Origin: Actinomycetota bacterium
Lineage (GTDB): Bacteria; Actinomycetota; Geothermincolia; Geothermincolales; RBG-13-55-18
Reading direction: 5' to 3'
Length of the DNA: 46,081 bases
Assembly (NCBI GenBank): GCA_014360655.1
Contig: JACIXC010000020.1
Span: forward strand, 1-46,081
A program made the position numbers and the translations under genes. This document shows, one piece after another, positions 32,740 to 42,679 of the stretch (positions are counted from its first letter, which is position 1; every line of letters begins with the position of its first letter). Below the pieces are notes generated by a model, which had not been told where the DNA came from, did no database searches, and saw nothing but the letters and a program-made list of their open reading frames with translations.

Positions 32740-33837
32740 ATGGACGTCCAGACTCTCCTGCAGTACATGGTGGACAAGCAGGCCTCGGACCTGCATATCA
32801 AGGCGGGGGGACCGCCCTATTTCCGTGTCGACGGGCAGTTGATAAAGTCTGATTTTCCGAGACTTTCGCCCACCGACACGGTGGAGGCCGCCTACGCCCT
32901 GATGAACGAGAAGCAGGCAAAGAAATTCGCCGAGCGCAACGAGGTGGATTTCGCTTACAGCATCGCGGGCCTGGGGAGGTTCCGCGCCAACATCTTCAAG
33001 CAGAGGGGCACGGTGGGGATCGCCATCCGCCGCGTCCTCACCACCTCGGTGCCCTCCTTCGAGGAGCTCGGGTTGCCTCCCGTCCTGCGCCGCCTCTCCC
33101 TGGAGAGGCGCGGCCTCATCCTGGTGACGGGGCCGGCGGGAGCCGGGAAGACCACCACCCTGGCCGCCATCATCGACTACATCAACAGCAACGAGCAGAT
33201 GAACATCATCACCATCGAGGACCCCATCGAGGTCCTGCACGTGGACAAGAAGAGCATCATCCACCAGAGGGAGATAGGCACGGACACCGAGAGCTACGCG
33301 GAGGCCCTGAAGTACATCACCCGGCAGGACCCTGACGTCATCCTCATAGGCGAGATGCGCGACCCCGAGACGGTGACCGCGGCCATGAGCGTGGCCATGA
33401 CGGGACACCTGGTGCTCTCCACCTTCCATACCATCGACACCACGGAGACGGTCAACCGCATCATAGACTTCTTCCCGCCCCAGCAGCAGAAGCAGATCCG
33501 GCTCACCCTGGCCAGCGTGCTCAAGGGGGTCATCTCGCAGCGGCTGCTCCCCCTGAAGGACCACAGCGGAAGGGTGCCCGCGGTGGAGGTGCTGGTGATG
33601 ACGGGGCGCATGGCCGAAGCGCTCATCAACGAGGAGCCGACCACCGTGATGCGGGAGATCATCGCCGAGGGGGAGTTCTACGGCATGCAGACCTTCGACC
33701 AGTCCCTGGTGGACCTCTACCGATACGGGCTGGTGGATTTCAAGACGGCGCTCTCCGCCTCCACCACGCCGCATGACTTCGCCCTGGCGGTGAAGCAACT
33801 GGGCCTGGAGGTGGAGGAGGATCTGCTCAGCAAGTAA
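32740..33837 (+). CDS. PilT-like type IV pilus retraction ATPase
   Basis: A 365-residue hexameric secretion ATPase. N-terminal PAS-like domain (ASDLHIKAGGPPYFRVDG), Walker A GPAGAGKTTT (Lys137), Asp box IITIEDPIE, Walker B VILIGEMRDPET, and a His box LSTFHTIDT. The AIRNLIRE motif that marks classical PilT is replaced by AEALINEE, so it is a variant of PilT or closer to PilU/accessory ATPases. No pilin or pilus assembly genes are adjacent; the CpaB-like gene at 14471 belongs to a different pilus type. ATG 32740 has AGGGGGTAAG before it. Confidence 0.88.
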   Translation: MDVQTLLQYMVDKQASDLHIKAGGPPYFRVDGQLIKSDFPRLSPTDTVEAAYALMNEKQAKKFAERNEVDFAYSIAGLGRFRANIFKQRGTVGIAIRRVLTTSVPSFEELGLPPVLRRLSLERRGLILVTGPAGAGKTTTLAAIIDYINSNEQMNIITIEDPIEVLHVDKKSIIHQREIGTDTESYAEALKYITRQDPDVILIGEMRDPETVTAAMSVAMTGHLVLSTFHTIDTTETVNRIIDFFPPQQQKQIRLTLASVLKGVISQRLLPLKDHSGRVPAVEVLVMTGRMAEALINEEPTTVMREIIAEGEFYGMQTFDQSLVDLYRYGLVDFKTALSASTTPHDFALAVKQLGLEVEEDLLSK

Positions 33838-33888
33838 GCCCGGGAAGGATAAAGCGGCCCCCTTTCGGCGGAGAGGTATCGCCCGGGC
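33838..33888 (+). terminator. Possible terminator stem after the PilT-like gene
   Basis: GCCCGGG (33838-33844) pairs with CCCGGGC (33882-33888) around a 37-nt loop. A TTATTTTCC run follows about 12 nt later. The shape is not classical. The rest of the gap to 34186 holds no recognised feature. Confidence 0.3.
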
Positions 33889-34174
33889 CCGCATCCGCGC
33901 TTATTTTCCATAAAATACCATGTGATGCCGTGCGGCACCGCCCTCGCGCGTTGAGGACGCGCGGAGGGGGCGGAAGCGAGGCCGCCGCTCCGCGGGCGCG
34001 GGAGGCCTCTTCCCGCCGCGCAGGTCCTCACGGCCTGGGGGGGTTCTCCGCGGAGGGGGTGCAGGCGGGCGGGAGCGCAGACGGCCGGGCGGGCATGATG
34101 GCCGAGCCGGAGCCGTGGTCCTGCCGGCGGGGATGCAGGGGGGCGGCGACGATAACCGGTCAAGAATCCTGGTC

Positions 34175-34180
34175 TATAAT
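34175..34180 (+). promoter_or_regulatory. -10 box of a leaderless small membrane protein gene
   Basis: TATAAT with the ATG (34187) 6 nt after it; no clear -35 box. Confidence 0.45.
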
Positions 34181-34186
34181 TGATGC

Positions 34187-34357
34187 ATGTCGTCGCGGGG
34201 GATGTCTTTGCGTGGAGTCCGCGCCGTGTGTCTCGCCCTGCTGGTCACGGCGTTCTTCCTGGCGGTCGCGCTTGCGCGCCGTGGCGGCGGCGGGGAGCGG
34301 CCGGGGTCCTCTTCCCTCCTGGCCTGGGAGGAGATCGAGCCGGCGAGGCTGTTCTGA
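34187..34357 (+). CDS. Small single-pass membrane protein, leaderless
   Basis: A 56-residue frame, MSSRGMSLRGVRAVCLALLV at its start, with one membrane helix (about 10-26) and a short Gly/Arg-rich and acidic tail (SLLAWEEIEPARLF). The N-terminus is basic, so the tail should face outward. ATG 34187 falls on the expected +1 of a TATAAT box and lacks a ribosome binding site, like the ThiF-like gene. An internal ATG at 34202 is the alternative. No family recognised; it could also be a lipid-free signal peptide remnant. Confidence 0.5.
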   Translation: MSSRGMSLRGVRAVCLALLVTAFFLAVALARRGGGGERPGSSSLLAWEEIEPARLF

Positions 34358-34572
34358 GCGCACCTGCCGGGAAGGATGGTGAGGGGCGTCGTGGAGCCGT
34401 TGGGGAACCCGGCGGGAAAGGCGGTTAACGGCGCGGGAGGCGCCCGGGACCCCGCAGGGGCCGGCGCCGCCGCGCCCGGTGACCCGGAGTCGTGCATGAT
34501 GTCGGTACGGGTGGCATGCATATGCGGTTGCGCGCGCCCGCCGCGTCCCTTGCATGCGCGGGAGTCGCGGGG

Positions 34573-35739
34573 ATGAAGGTCGTCATCCTGGGAGCGGCAG
34601 GGAGATCGGGGCAGGCGGTGCGCGCCGCCCTCCTTTCCCTGCCCGGTATCGACGGTGTCATCCTGGCGGACCGCGAGGCGGAGATGTTGAACAGGCTGGC
34701 CGCCCTGCCGGCCCCCTTTCCCGTTTCCCCCCGCTTCCTGGACGCGGAGGACGCGAGGAGCCTGCGCGAGCGCATCGCCGAGGCCGACGTGGCGATCGGG
34801 TGTCTCGGGCCGGCCTACCGCTGCGAGGAGAAGGTGGTGGAGGCCGTGCTGGAAACGGGACGGGATTACATCTCGCTCGGCGACGATACCCGTGCCTACC
34901 GGGAGTCGCTCTCGCGGGATGAGGAGGCCCGCCGCAGGGGGGTGAGGATCTTCCTCGCATGCGGCGTTGCGCCGGGACTTTCCGGCCTGCTTTCCCGCCG
35001 GGCCTGCGCCCTCGTGGAGCGGGTCCGCGGCGTGGCGTTTTACTGGTCCCTGCAGGGACTGCTCTCCATGGGGGACGCGGCGGTGGCGCAGATGGCGCAC
35101 TCCTTCACGGGAAAGGCGGCCGTGCTGCGGGCGCGGAGGGAGGAGACGGTGAGGGCCGGCGGCTGGGCGGAAGCGGTGGAGTTCCCGCCCCCGGCGGGAA
35201 GGCGCCTCTTGCGCTACCTGGACCACCCGGAGCCGCTCACGGTGCCGCGTTTCGCGCCCGAGGCCGAGGACGCCTGGTTCAAGGCGGGAGCGGGAGACGG
35301 CGGCGATGAGCTCATCCTCCACACCCTTGCCTGGTTGGAGGAGGGATACCGCGATCTCTGCTGGCACGCCGTGCGCCTGGCGGCCGCAAGGGGAAGGCGC
35401 ACGGGAGAGCCCTGCCCTTTCTCGCTGCGGGTCGCCGTGGAGGGGGTGAGGCGGGGGGAGCCGCGACGCGTGAGCCTGGGGGTGAACGGGGATTACTACC
35501 GCTTGAGCGGAACGGCGGCGGCGGAGGCGGTGCGCCGCATGGCGGGAGGCGGGTTGCCGGGACCCGGCGTGCACGCCCTGGACGAGTGCCTGGACGACCG
35601 CGTTTTCCTGGAAAGCCTGCACCGCGCCGGGGCGCGTTTTTTTCTCGCGGAGGAGAGACCATCGCGCGGAGATGCGTACGGCCCGCACGGCGGAGACGTC
35701 GCGTGGCGGGAGGAGGATGAGGGACCGGGAAGGAGATGA
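34573..35739 (+). CDS. Saccharopine-dehydrogenase-like oxidoreductase
   Basis: A 388-residue protein with an N-terminal Rossmann fold (KVVILGAAGRSGQAVRAALL) and the saccharopine-dehydrogenase family pattern (VAIGCLGPAYRCEEKVVEAV, YISLGDD, CGVAPGLSGLL). The family includes lysine-pathway and uncharacterised NAD(P)-binding enzymes; the substrate here is unknown. The C-terminal part is Arg/Glu-rich and poorly conserved. ATG 34573 starts the Rossmann fold directly, but its ribosome binding site is weak. It runs without a break into purine-rich repeated DNA. Confidence 0.75.
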   Translation: MKVVILGAAGRSGQAVRAALLSLPGIDGVILADREAEMLNRLAALPAPFPVSPRFLDAEDARSLRERIAEADVAIGCLGPAYRCEEKVVEAVLETGRDYISLGDDTRAYRESLSRDEEARRRGVRIFLACGVAPGLSGLLSRRACALVERVRGVAFYWSLQGLLSMGDAAVAQMAHSFTGKAAVLRARREETVRAGGWAEAVEFPPPAGRRLLRYLDHPEPLTVPRFAPEAEDAWFKAGAGDGGDELILHTLAWLEEGYRDLCWHAVRLAAARGRRTGEPCPFSLRVAVEGVRRGEPRRVSLGVNGDYYRLSGTAAAEAVRRMAGGGLPGPGVHALDECLDDRVFLESLHRAGARFFLAEERPSRGDAYGPHGGDVAWREEDEGPGRR

Positions 35740-35830
35740 GGGACCGGGAAGAGGACGGGACACGGGGAAGAGGATAAGGCCCGGGAAATGGAGTGGGACC
35801 AAGGGAAGGAGGACGGGGTCCGGGGGAACG
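35735..35830 (+). repeat. Purine-rich degenerate tandem repeat
   Basis: Several imperfect copies of a unit of about 20 bases with GAGGGACCGGGAAG (clear at 35741 and 35722) that decay rightwards. The first copies overlap the 3' end of the gene at 34573, so its last residues come from the repeat. Confidence 0.55.
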
Positions 35831-36013
35831 GACGAGGGCCCTGCGTAGGGTGGCGGCGCGCTCGGGAAACGGGCGGGGGCGGGGACACGCTCCCTGCAGT
35901 TGGGAGAAGCGACCCGGCGGATGTCGCATGGTTACGGCACACGCTTACGGGCCCCGTCAGGCGTCACTCCTCTCGGCGGTGCACGCGGGCGCCGTCACGC
36001 TTCCCGGCAAGAG

Positions 36014-36078
36014 GCGGTATCTATCCGGCAGGCGCTTGCCGGGTTGAAGAAGGCCAAGGGACCACCCCGGTATCCTTA
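36014..36078 (-). repeat. Dispersed intergenic repeat, copy C (reverse strand)
   Basis: On the minus strand: GGATACCGGGGTGGTCCC, then CTTCAACCCGGCAAGCGCC, then TGCCGG and AGATACCGCC. The layout equals copies A and B. Here the AAGCGCC core is the loop of a perfect 6-bp hairpin, CCGGCA/TGCCGG. Confidence 0.65.
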
Positions 36079-36153
36079 CACCCCGGGCTGAATCGACACG
36101 AGGAAAGGGGTGGCCTTCCGGCCGATGCTGTAACGGGGCTTACGGGGTACTGA

Positions 36154-36159
36154 TATAAT
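36154..36159 (+). promoter_or_regulatory. Extended -10 box before the SDR gene
   Basis: TGA then TATAAT. Expected start near 36166 and a leader of about 145 nt, in which no known regulatory RNA was recognised. The 572-bp gap before the SDR gene holds this box, repeat copy C and the purine-rich repeat. Confidence 0.45.
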
Positions 36160-36311
36160 TTATTATCCGCTTGTTTGAGAAGGCGGTGCTTGCAGGCGAG
36201 GACGGCGCGGGCGCGGCGACGGCCGGCCCCGGGTCGCGGACGGAGGCAGCAGCCCGGCGTAGCGGCGCCGTGAAAGGCGAGGAGGCAGCTCGTGAGAGGG
36301 AGGGCGGCAAG

Positions 36312-37257
<946 letters not shown>

Positions 37258-37268
<11 letters not shown>

Positions 37269-37680
37269 GGAGGAACGGTACCGGGACATATTGCGGGCGC
37301 GTTCCGACCCCTCCACCTATTACGCGCTGCTGGGGATGAAGGTCATCGAGCTGGAGGAGGGGAGGTCCCGTCTCTCCATGGATGTCCGCAGGGAACTGCT
37401 CAACGCCGGTGGCATCGTGCACGGCGGGGCGCTGGCCTCCCTCGCCGACGCCTCCATCGCCGCGGCGCTGGCCACCACCGTCGATCACGCCAGGGAGAGG
37501 ATGTCCACCGTGGAGATGAAGATAAACTACCTCTCGCCGGTGCGGGACGGGCGCATCACCTGCAGCGGCCGGGTCATCCAGAGGGGAAGGTCGATCGCCG
37601 TGGGAGAGGCCTGCGTGTACGACGGCGAGGAGAGGATGGTGGCGAAGGCCACGGCGACCTTCATGATAAGGGAGAAGTAG
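37258..37680 (+). CDS. PaaI-type hotdog thioesterase
   Basis: A 140-residue acyl-CoA thioesterase fold. The core motif is GGIVHGGALASLADASIAAA (active-site Gly-Gly and following acid), then MKINYLSPVRDGRITC and GRSIAVGEACVYDGEE, as in PaaI/YdiI. It should cleave small or aromatic acyl-CoA thioesters. The start is GTG, overlapping the end of the SDR gene by 11 nt, with AAGGAGGTG upstream, so the two are translationally linked. Confidence 0.88.
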
Positions 37681-37797
37681 GGGAAGAAACCACCGCAGGA
37701 GAATACCCGTAGGGGTTGTATCCGCAGGGGATGGACAGTATCTTCCCGCAACCGCCCGGCCCGCTTGTTCCGGGCCCTGCACCGGACCGCATTCGGC

Positions 37798-38094
37798 CTA
37801 CGGGCCGCCCAGCCGGTATATGCGGTGCAGCATCCAGGCGTCGTTTCCCTGGTCGTAGCTCAAGAGATAGAGGTCACCGTCGTCCGCACGCACCCGGAAA
37901 CAGGCCCGCCTCTCGCGGCTGGTCTCGTCCTCCTCGAACCAGCTCCCCTCGATGTCCATGACCGAGAACTCCCTTCCGTAGAGGGTGAAACTCAAGGGGC
38001 GCTCGTTGCTGCGGAAACCGGAGTAGCATTTCACCTGCACGGGGAAGTTCGCTTCCTCGGCACGTGGGATCCAGGATCGTCCCGCCTCGCTCAA
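37798..38094 (-). CDS. Small conserved protein, DUF6504-like
   Basis: A 98-residue protein with few hydrophobic runs: VQVKCYSGFRSNERPLSFTL, then an aromatic block SWFEEDE, then FRVRADDGDLYLLSYD. The pattern (RP-x-x-F-x-x-x-G-x-x, then a W block, then FRV) recalls the actinobacterial DUF6504 group, of unknown function. TTG 38094 is chosen because CAGGAGGAG stands 7 nt before it; a GTG at 38133 is in frame but has none. It converges with the thioesterase gene. Confidence 0.6.
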   Translation of the reverse strand: MSEAGRSWIPRAEEANFPVQVKCYSGFRSNERPLSFTLYGREFSVMDIEGSWFEEDETSRERRACFRVRADDGDLYLLSYDQGNDAWMLHRIYRLGGP

Positions 38095-38257
38095 CCTTCG
38101 CTCCTCCTGAATATAAAGAACCCCAATGTTCACTCACGCTAATATATCACAGGGGTGGCGGGAATCAACCCCTTTTACGCGGACTTTGCACGAAAGTCAC
38201 ACGGGATCCACACGGGGTCTACGGGTATGGCCGGTGCGCGAGAGGCCGCTTTTCGCG

Positions 38258-38290
38258 CCGCCGCATCACGCCGTTGCAACGTGACGGCGG
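38258..38290 (-). terminator. Possible terminator of ino1 (GC-rich hairpin)
   Basis: CCGCCG (38258-38263) with CGGCGG (38285-38290), and inside it CACG/CGTG, lie about 65 bp after the ino1 stop. There is no T-run. The arm shares CGCATCACG with repeats at 41308 and 41380, so it may instead be a dispersed palindrome. Confidence 0.35.
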
Positions 38291-38354
38291 ACTCTCCGAA
38301 AGCGGTTGCGGCCAGGGATCCGGCCCTCGCCGCACGGGAGGCTCGGAAGGCGGG

Positions 38355-39521
38355 TCAGGCCTCTTCCGCCAGCGGCCTGGCCGGTAGCAGTTTCTCCTCG
38401 CGTTCCAGGTCCTTGCCGTTGCCGAAGTCCGCGGTGGTGAGCGTGCCGCCCGGCTTGCCCGCTATGAAGTCCTCCACCATCTGCCGGGCGGCGTCGTCGG
38501 AATATTGCACCGGAGGCGACTTCATGAAGTAGGCGGAGGGTCCGATTAGGGCTCCCGACAGCCCGCGGTCCATGGCCAGCTTGCAGCAGCGCACGGCGTC
38601 TATCACGATGCCCGCCGAGTTGGGAGAGTCCCACACCTCCAGCTTGAACTCGATGGTGACGGGCACGTCGCCGAACTCCCTCCCCTCCAGCCGTATGTAA
38701 GCCCACTTGCGGTCGTCGAGCCAGGCCACATAATCACTCGGCCCGATGTGCACGTTATCCTTGTCTATGCCGTGATTGAGCTGTGAGACCACGGCGTCCG
38801 TCTTCGAGACCTTCTTCGACTCCAGCCTCTCCCGCTCCAGCATGTTCATGAAGTCCATGTTGCCGCCGATGTTCAACTGCGCCGTGCGGTCGAGGACCAC
38901 GCCGCGGTCGTTGAAGAGCTTGGCCAGCACGCGGTGCACTATGGTCGCCCCCACCTGGGACTTGATGTCGTCGCCCACGATGGGGAGGCCGTGCCTGCGG
39001 AATTTCCCCTGCCACATCTCTTCCCTGGCCACGAAGACCGGGATGCAGTTGACGACGCCGCAGCCCGCCCGCAGGGCCTCCTCGATGTAGAAGTGGGTTG
39101 CCTTCTCGCTTCCCACCGGGAGGTAGTTGATGAGCACGTCCACCCGGTGACGCGCCAGCACCTCTGCGACGTTCACCGGCTGCGAGGGGTGCTCCTGGGC
39201 GACCATGCTGTAGTACTTGCCGAAGCCGTCCAGGGTGGGTCCCCGGTAAACGGTGGCCCCCAGGCGCGGCACGTCGCATATCTTGATCGTGTTGTTGTGC
39301 CCGGAGAATATCGCCTCGGAGACATCCTTTCCCACCTTGTCGGCGTCGACGTCGAAGGCGCACACGATCTCTATGTCACGGATGTGGTAAGGGCCTACGG
39401 ACACGTGCATGAGCCCGGGTATCAGGTCTCCCTCCTTCGCGTCGCGGTAATACTCGATCCCCTGTACGAGGGAGGAGGCGCAGTTCCCCACGCCCACGAT
39501 GGCCGTTCTTACCTTTCTCAT
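38355..39521 (-). CDS. ino1: myo-inositol-1-phosphate synthase
   Basis: A 388-residue NAD-dependent enzyme that turns glucose-6-phosphate into inositol-1-phosphate, the source of phosphatidylinositol and mycothiol-type compounds. The Rossmann start is [20 protein letters not shown], with [43 protein letters not shown] and the LNIGGNMDF block, as in the actinobacterial/archaeal type. ATG 39521 has GGGAGGTTGAGG upstream; the frame is open to 39554. It lies 99 bp behind a PadR gene on the same strand, the arrangement known from mycobacteria (Rv0046c/Rv0047c). Confidence 0.95.
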   Translation of the reverse strand: MRKVRTAIVGVGNCASSLVQGIEYYRDAKEGDLIPGLMHVSVGPYHIRDIEIVCAFDVDADKVGKDVSEAIFSGHNNTIKICDVPRLGATVYRGPTLDGFGKYYSMVAQEHPSQPVNVAEVLARHRVDVLINYLPVGSEKATHFYIEEALRAGCGVVNCIPVFVAREEMWQGKFRRHGLPIVGDDIKSQVGATIVHRVLAKLFNDRGVVLDRTAQLNIGGNMDFMNMLERERLESKKVSKTDAVVSQLNHGIDKDNVHIGPSDYVAWLDDRKWAYIRLEGREFGDVPVTIEFKLEVWDSPNSAGIVIDAVRCCKLAMDRGLSGALIGPSAYFMKSPPVQYSDDAARQMVEDFIAGKPGGTLTTADFGNGKDLEREEKLLPARPLAEEA

Positions 39522-39620
39522 ATCCTCAACCTCCCGTCGACTTTCTATCACCATCCCCCGATGGGGTCATCTCCTTGCTTCGTATTGCCATGAGGCCCGC
39601 CTTCCTGTTGCGCATGAAGG

Positions 39621-40250
39621 TCAGGCCTGCAGGGGTGTCATCTTCTCCAGCGGTTCTCCCTCGACAGTCAATCGCTCACCCCCCCTCTTCTCCTTGCGCT
39701 GGGGGCCACGCCCCTTATCGCGCTCTTTCGCCTGCTTCCTTTCCTGTTCGATCATGCCGTCCAACCACGCTATGTCGCTCTGCAGCAGTTCCTGGCGGTG
39801 GCGGTAAAGGCCCAGGCGGTAGCTGTCCGATTCCTTGAAACGGGCCTTCCCGCTCCCCATCATCTCCTTCAACCTGTCCGCGAGGTAGCTGCGCCTTCGC
39901 TCGAGGAGCCAGAGCCGCATCTCCGGTTCCATGTACCGGAAGAAGGCCAGGCGCAGGCTGAACTTGTCGGAATCGGTGATCTCCGAGCTCTTACGCATGT
40001 CCACCAGCAGTTGCCGGAAGAGTTCCTCGCCCTGGGGCGTGATGCGGTACACGTAACGGTTGCGCGTCTTCTCCTTGACCGTGTAGGCCCGCTCCACGGC
40101 GTTGCGCGCCTCCAGCCTCTTGAGTGCCGGGTAAAGGGAGCCGAAGCTGATCTTCCACAGGTGCCCCAGGAGGTAGGAGAGCCGCTTCTTGAGCTCGTAG
40201 CCGTGCATGGGCTTTTCCTTCAGGGCACCGAGTATGGCCAGTTCCAGCAT
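39621..40250 (-). CDS. PadR-family transcriptional regulator
   Basis: A 209-residue regulator. Winged helix-turn-helix at 1-75 (LELAILGALKEKPMHGYELK, then SFGSLYPALKRLEARNAV), a helical C-terminal dimer domain (about 100-170, PadR C-terminal type) and a Lys/Arg/Glu-rich tail. It is in the same direction as ino1 and probably controls it and itself. The three-fold 8-mer at 40313-40346 upstream is its likely operator. GGAGGAG lies before the ATG. Confidence 0.9.
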   Translation of the reverse strand: MLELAILGALKEKPMHGYELKKRLSYLLGHLWKISFGSLYPALKRLEARNAVERAYTVKEKTRNRYVYRITPQGEELFRQLLVDMRKSSEITDSDKFSLRLAFFRYMEPEMRLWLLERRRSYLADRLKEMMGSGKARFKESDSYRLGLYRHRQELLQSDIAWLDGMIEQERKQAKERDKGRGPQRKEKRGGERLTVEGEPLEKMTPLQA

Positions 40251-40312
40251 CTTTACCTTCTCCTCCTACGTGGTTATAATGAGCACGTTGATCTCACCGG
40301 CGATCTTTCGGT

Positions 40313-40346
40313 AATATATCATACCGATATATCATTTCGATATATT
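40313..40346. promoter_or_regulatory. Candidate PadR operator: three 8-mers spaced 13 bp
   Basis: AATATATC (40313), GATATATC (40326) and GATATATT (40339) start exactly 13 bp apart; the outer two are reverse complements and the middle one is a palindrome. The array lies 63 bp upstream of the padR start. Such A/T dyads are typical of PadR-type sites. The rest of the 313-bp gap to 40563 shows no gene. Confidence 0.6.
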
Positions 40347-40563
40347 AACCCACTTTCCCTGCCATGGCAAGCTTTCGAAGCCGGCTGCCCTCGGGGCTCG
40401 ATCCTTGGGAGCAGCCCTCGTGGTCGACGTAAGGTCACGTCGTCTGGGTCGCATCTCCGGGGCCCACGCCGGGGGTCACATACCCGGCCATGCGACGAAA
40501 GGATAGGAAGGGATAACGCCGGGAAAGCGCGAGGGTGTGAACACGTGCGCAAGGCGCGTTCCC

Positions 40564-41244
40564 TCAGGAGCGGCCGTAACTGCGCAGGTAATCCTGTATG
40601 TACCGCCTTACCTCGGAAGCGGGGCGCACGATGCCGAAATGCCCCTCGCACAGGATGTCCGCGTTTAGGTCCAGCAGACGGTGCATGGATATTTCCCAGG
40701 CGTCCATGTCGGAGCCGAAGGAAGCGTAGAAGGGACCGTGGATGTCCTGTCCGAAGAGGACGGTGTATAGCCCGTTGTACACGTAAAGGGAGATGGAGCC
40801 GGGGGTGTGGCCGGGGGTGTGCAGCCATCTCAGGGGGGCTCCGGCATCCCACTCCCCTTCCGCGCCCCGCAGTCGGTGCTTGATGGTGAGGGGGCGCAGG
40901 TCTGCCCCGTACCAGCTGGCGGCGGTGCGCCTTGCGTCGCCCTCCTCCAGCGGGGGGGCGTCGAGCTCGTGCACGGCCAGGGGCAGGCCGTATCTCTCCG
41001 CCAGGTAGGAAGCCCCGCCCACGTGGTCTATGTGGCAGTGGGTCAGGACGACGAGCGAGATGTCGCGCGGGGAATATCCGAGGGCCCCGAGGTTTTCGAG
41101 CAGCTTTTTCAACCCTCTTCCGGCGCCCGTGTCGACGAGCACGGGCTTTCCCAGGTCCACCAGGTATATGCAGCAATCGTCGGGCGCGGTGAGTTCCGGC
41201 CCCCCGACCTGGTACACGCCTTCCGTGACGGCAAGAGGCTTCAT
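40564..41244 (-). CDS. Metallo-beta-lactamase-fold hydrolase
   Basis: A 226-residue MBL-fold protein with an intact two-metal site: HCHIDH (His69, His71, Asp73, His74), HTPGHTPGS, the bridging Asp in FGQDIHG and the last His in CEGHFG. It resembles glyoxalase II-type and general MBL hydrolases; no specific substrate is evident. It has AGGAGGGTGAAGGG before the ATG and is separated from padR by 313 bp. Confidence 0.85.
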   Translation of the reverse strand: MKPLAVTEGVYQVGGPELTAPDDCCIYLVDLGKPVLVDTGAGRGLKKLLENLGALGYSPRDISLVVLTHCHIDHVGGASYLAERYGLPLAVHELDAPPLEEGDARRTAASWYGADLRPLTIKHRLRGAEGEWDAGAPLRWLHTPGHTPGSISLYVYNGLYTVLFGQDIHGPFYASFGSDMDAWEISMHRLLDLNADILCEGHFGIVRPASEVRRYIQDYLRSYGRS

Positions 41245-41305
41245 CCCTTCACCCTCCTCACATCACATTATATCCGAAAGGAAGCACGCGAACGGCCGCC
41301 GCCGC

Positions 41306-41415
41306 ACCGTCGCATCACGACAACGGAAACGGAGCGTGCGCCGGGTTCGGGTCGGAGGTGATGTTGTTGCGCGAGACGACCGTCGCATCACGACTAGGGA
41401 AACGGGGCGGGCACC
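41306..41415. repeat. Direct repeat, 73 bp apart, in a gene-free region
   Basis: ACCGTCGCATCACGAC occurs at 41306-41321 and 41379-41394; the similarity goes on for about 20 more bases (GGAAACGG then RGCG and CCGGG). The CGTC-x-CAT and GGAAACG parts also occur in the repeat at 12808-12922, which suggests one dispersed family. The 530-bp gap between the MBL gene and the endonuclease gene holds no other feature. Confidence 0.65.
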
Positions 41416-41774
41416 GGGGAGGGTGGTGAAGGAAGCGAAGCGGAAGGCCGTGCGCGCGGGCGCGGACAGGACCTTCCTGCATGCGGGTTCCCGTGGAGTA
41501 CGGGCGGCCGGTAAGGACGGGAGACGGGTACGAGGAAGTCCCGTATCGTTTGCGCGGGCGCCTCCCGGGTGGAGATGGTACGAGAGCCCGCCCCTACGCC
41601 CCGGCGGAACCGGCGAGTGCGACAGGGGGGCGAGAGTGGGACTCCCCCGGGCCATATGCAATAGAATGATCACGTGGTGGAATGATCGCGAGGTGGAAAA
41701 GGATGGGAACCCGTGGGTGCGGGACCTTCGCCGGCCCCCGCGGGTCGCGTCGCCGTCATGGGAGGGCGGTGGAC

Positions 41775-42641
41775 ATGAGGGTAGGATGCCATGTCCGGAT
41801 AAGTGGAGGCCTGCACAGGGCGGTGGAGCGCGCCGTGGAGCGCGGCTGCGAAACCGTGCAGATTTTCGTGTCCAACCCCCGGGGCTGGAAGCAGTCCGAG
41901 ATCGTGCCGCGCGACATCGAGGCCTTCCGCAACGGTTGCCGCGAGGCCGGCCTGGAGCCGGTTTTCGTGCATACCATATACCTCATCAACCTGGCCTCGC
42001 CGGTGGAGGAAACCTGGAAGAGGTCCCTCGACGCCCTGGTCATGAACATGGAGGCGGCGTCCCGGCTGGCCTCCTCCGCCGTGGTGACCCACCTGGGGAG
42101 CCACGGGGGGGAGGGCGAGGCGGCGGGGATGGAACGGGTCATCCGCGCGCTGCGGGAGGCCTTCCGGCGCTGTCCGCGCCCCGTGCCCGTCCTCCTGGAG
42201 ACCACGGCCGGTTCCGGAAGCGGCGTGGGTCACGATTTCGCCCAGCTCGGCGCCATAACCGGGGCATTTCACGGCGAGGAGAGGCTGGGAATATGCCTCG
42301 ACACCTGCCATGCCTTCGCTGCGGGATACGAGCTGCGCACCCCCGAGGGGATCGAGGAGACGCTCGCCGCCCTCGACCGCGAGGTGGGACTAGAGCGCCT
42401 GCGGCTGGTGCACGCCAACGACAGCAAGGGCGACCTGGGTTCGCGTGTCGACAGGCACGAGCACATAGGCGAGGGAAAGATCGGCATGGAAGGATTTGCG
42501 TTGCTGGCGCGGCACCCGGTCCTGGGCGGCCTGCCCTGGATACTCGAGACGCCGGAGATGAGCGTGGAGAAGGATCGCGAGAACATCAGGCGCATCCGCG
42601 AGGCGGCGGGCGGCCCGCAGCCCGCGCCCAAAAAGTGGTAA
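41775..42641 (+). CDS. nfo: Endonuclease IV-like AP endonuclease
   Basis: A 288-residue TIM-barrel protein with the endonuclease IV family pattern: VGCHVRISGGLHRAVERA, QIFVSNPRGW, THLGSHGGEGE, VLLETTAGSGSGVGH, GICLDTCHAFAAGY, VHANDSKGDLGSRVDRHEHI, ILETPE. The three-zinc ligands (His, Glu and Asp residues in these blocks) are all present. It nicks DNA 5' of abasic sites in base-excision repair. ATG 41775 is chosen because GGGAGGGCGG precedes it and the fold starts here; the frame is open upstream to 41682. Confidence 0.93.
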   Translation: MRVGCHVRISGGLHRAVERAVERGCETVQIFVSNPRGWKQSEIVPRDIEAFRNGCREAGLEPVFVHTIYLINLASPVEETWKRSLDALVMNMEAASRLASSAVVTHLGSHGGEGEAAGMERVIRALREAFRRCPRPVPVLLETTAGSGSGVGHDFAQLGAITGAFHGEERLGICLDTCHAFAAGYELRTPEGIEETLAALDREVGLERLRLVHANDSKGDLGSRVDRHEHIGEGKIGMEGFALLARHPVLGGLPWILETPEMSVEKDRENIRRIREAAGGPQPAPKKW

Positions 42642-42679
42642 TATGGGCAAAGAGAGCAAGCGGGGGCGCACGAGGCGCA

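Noticed and set aside
34492-34572. Upstream ATG for the saccharopine-dehydrogenase-like gene
   Set aside because: The nucleotide-binding strand begins directly at ATG 34573, and the extra 27 residues resemble no part of the family.
36171-36311. Upstream extension of the SDR frame
   Set aside because: The Rossmann fold starts at ATG 36312; the extension is low-complexity and lacks a ribosome binding site.
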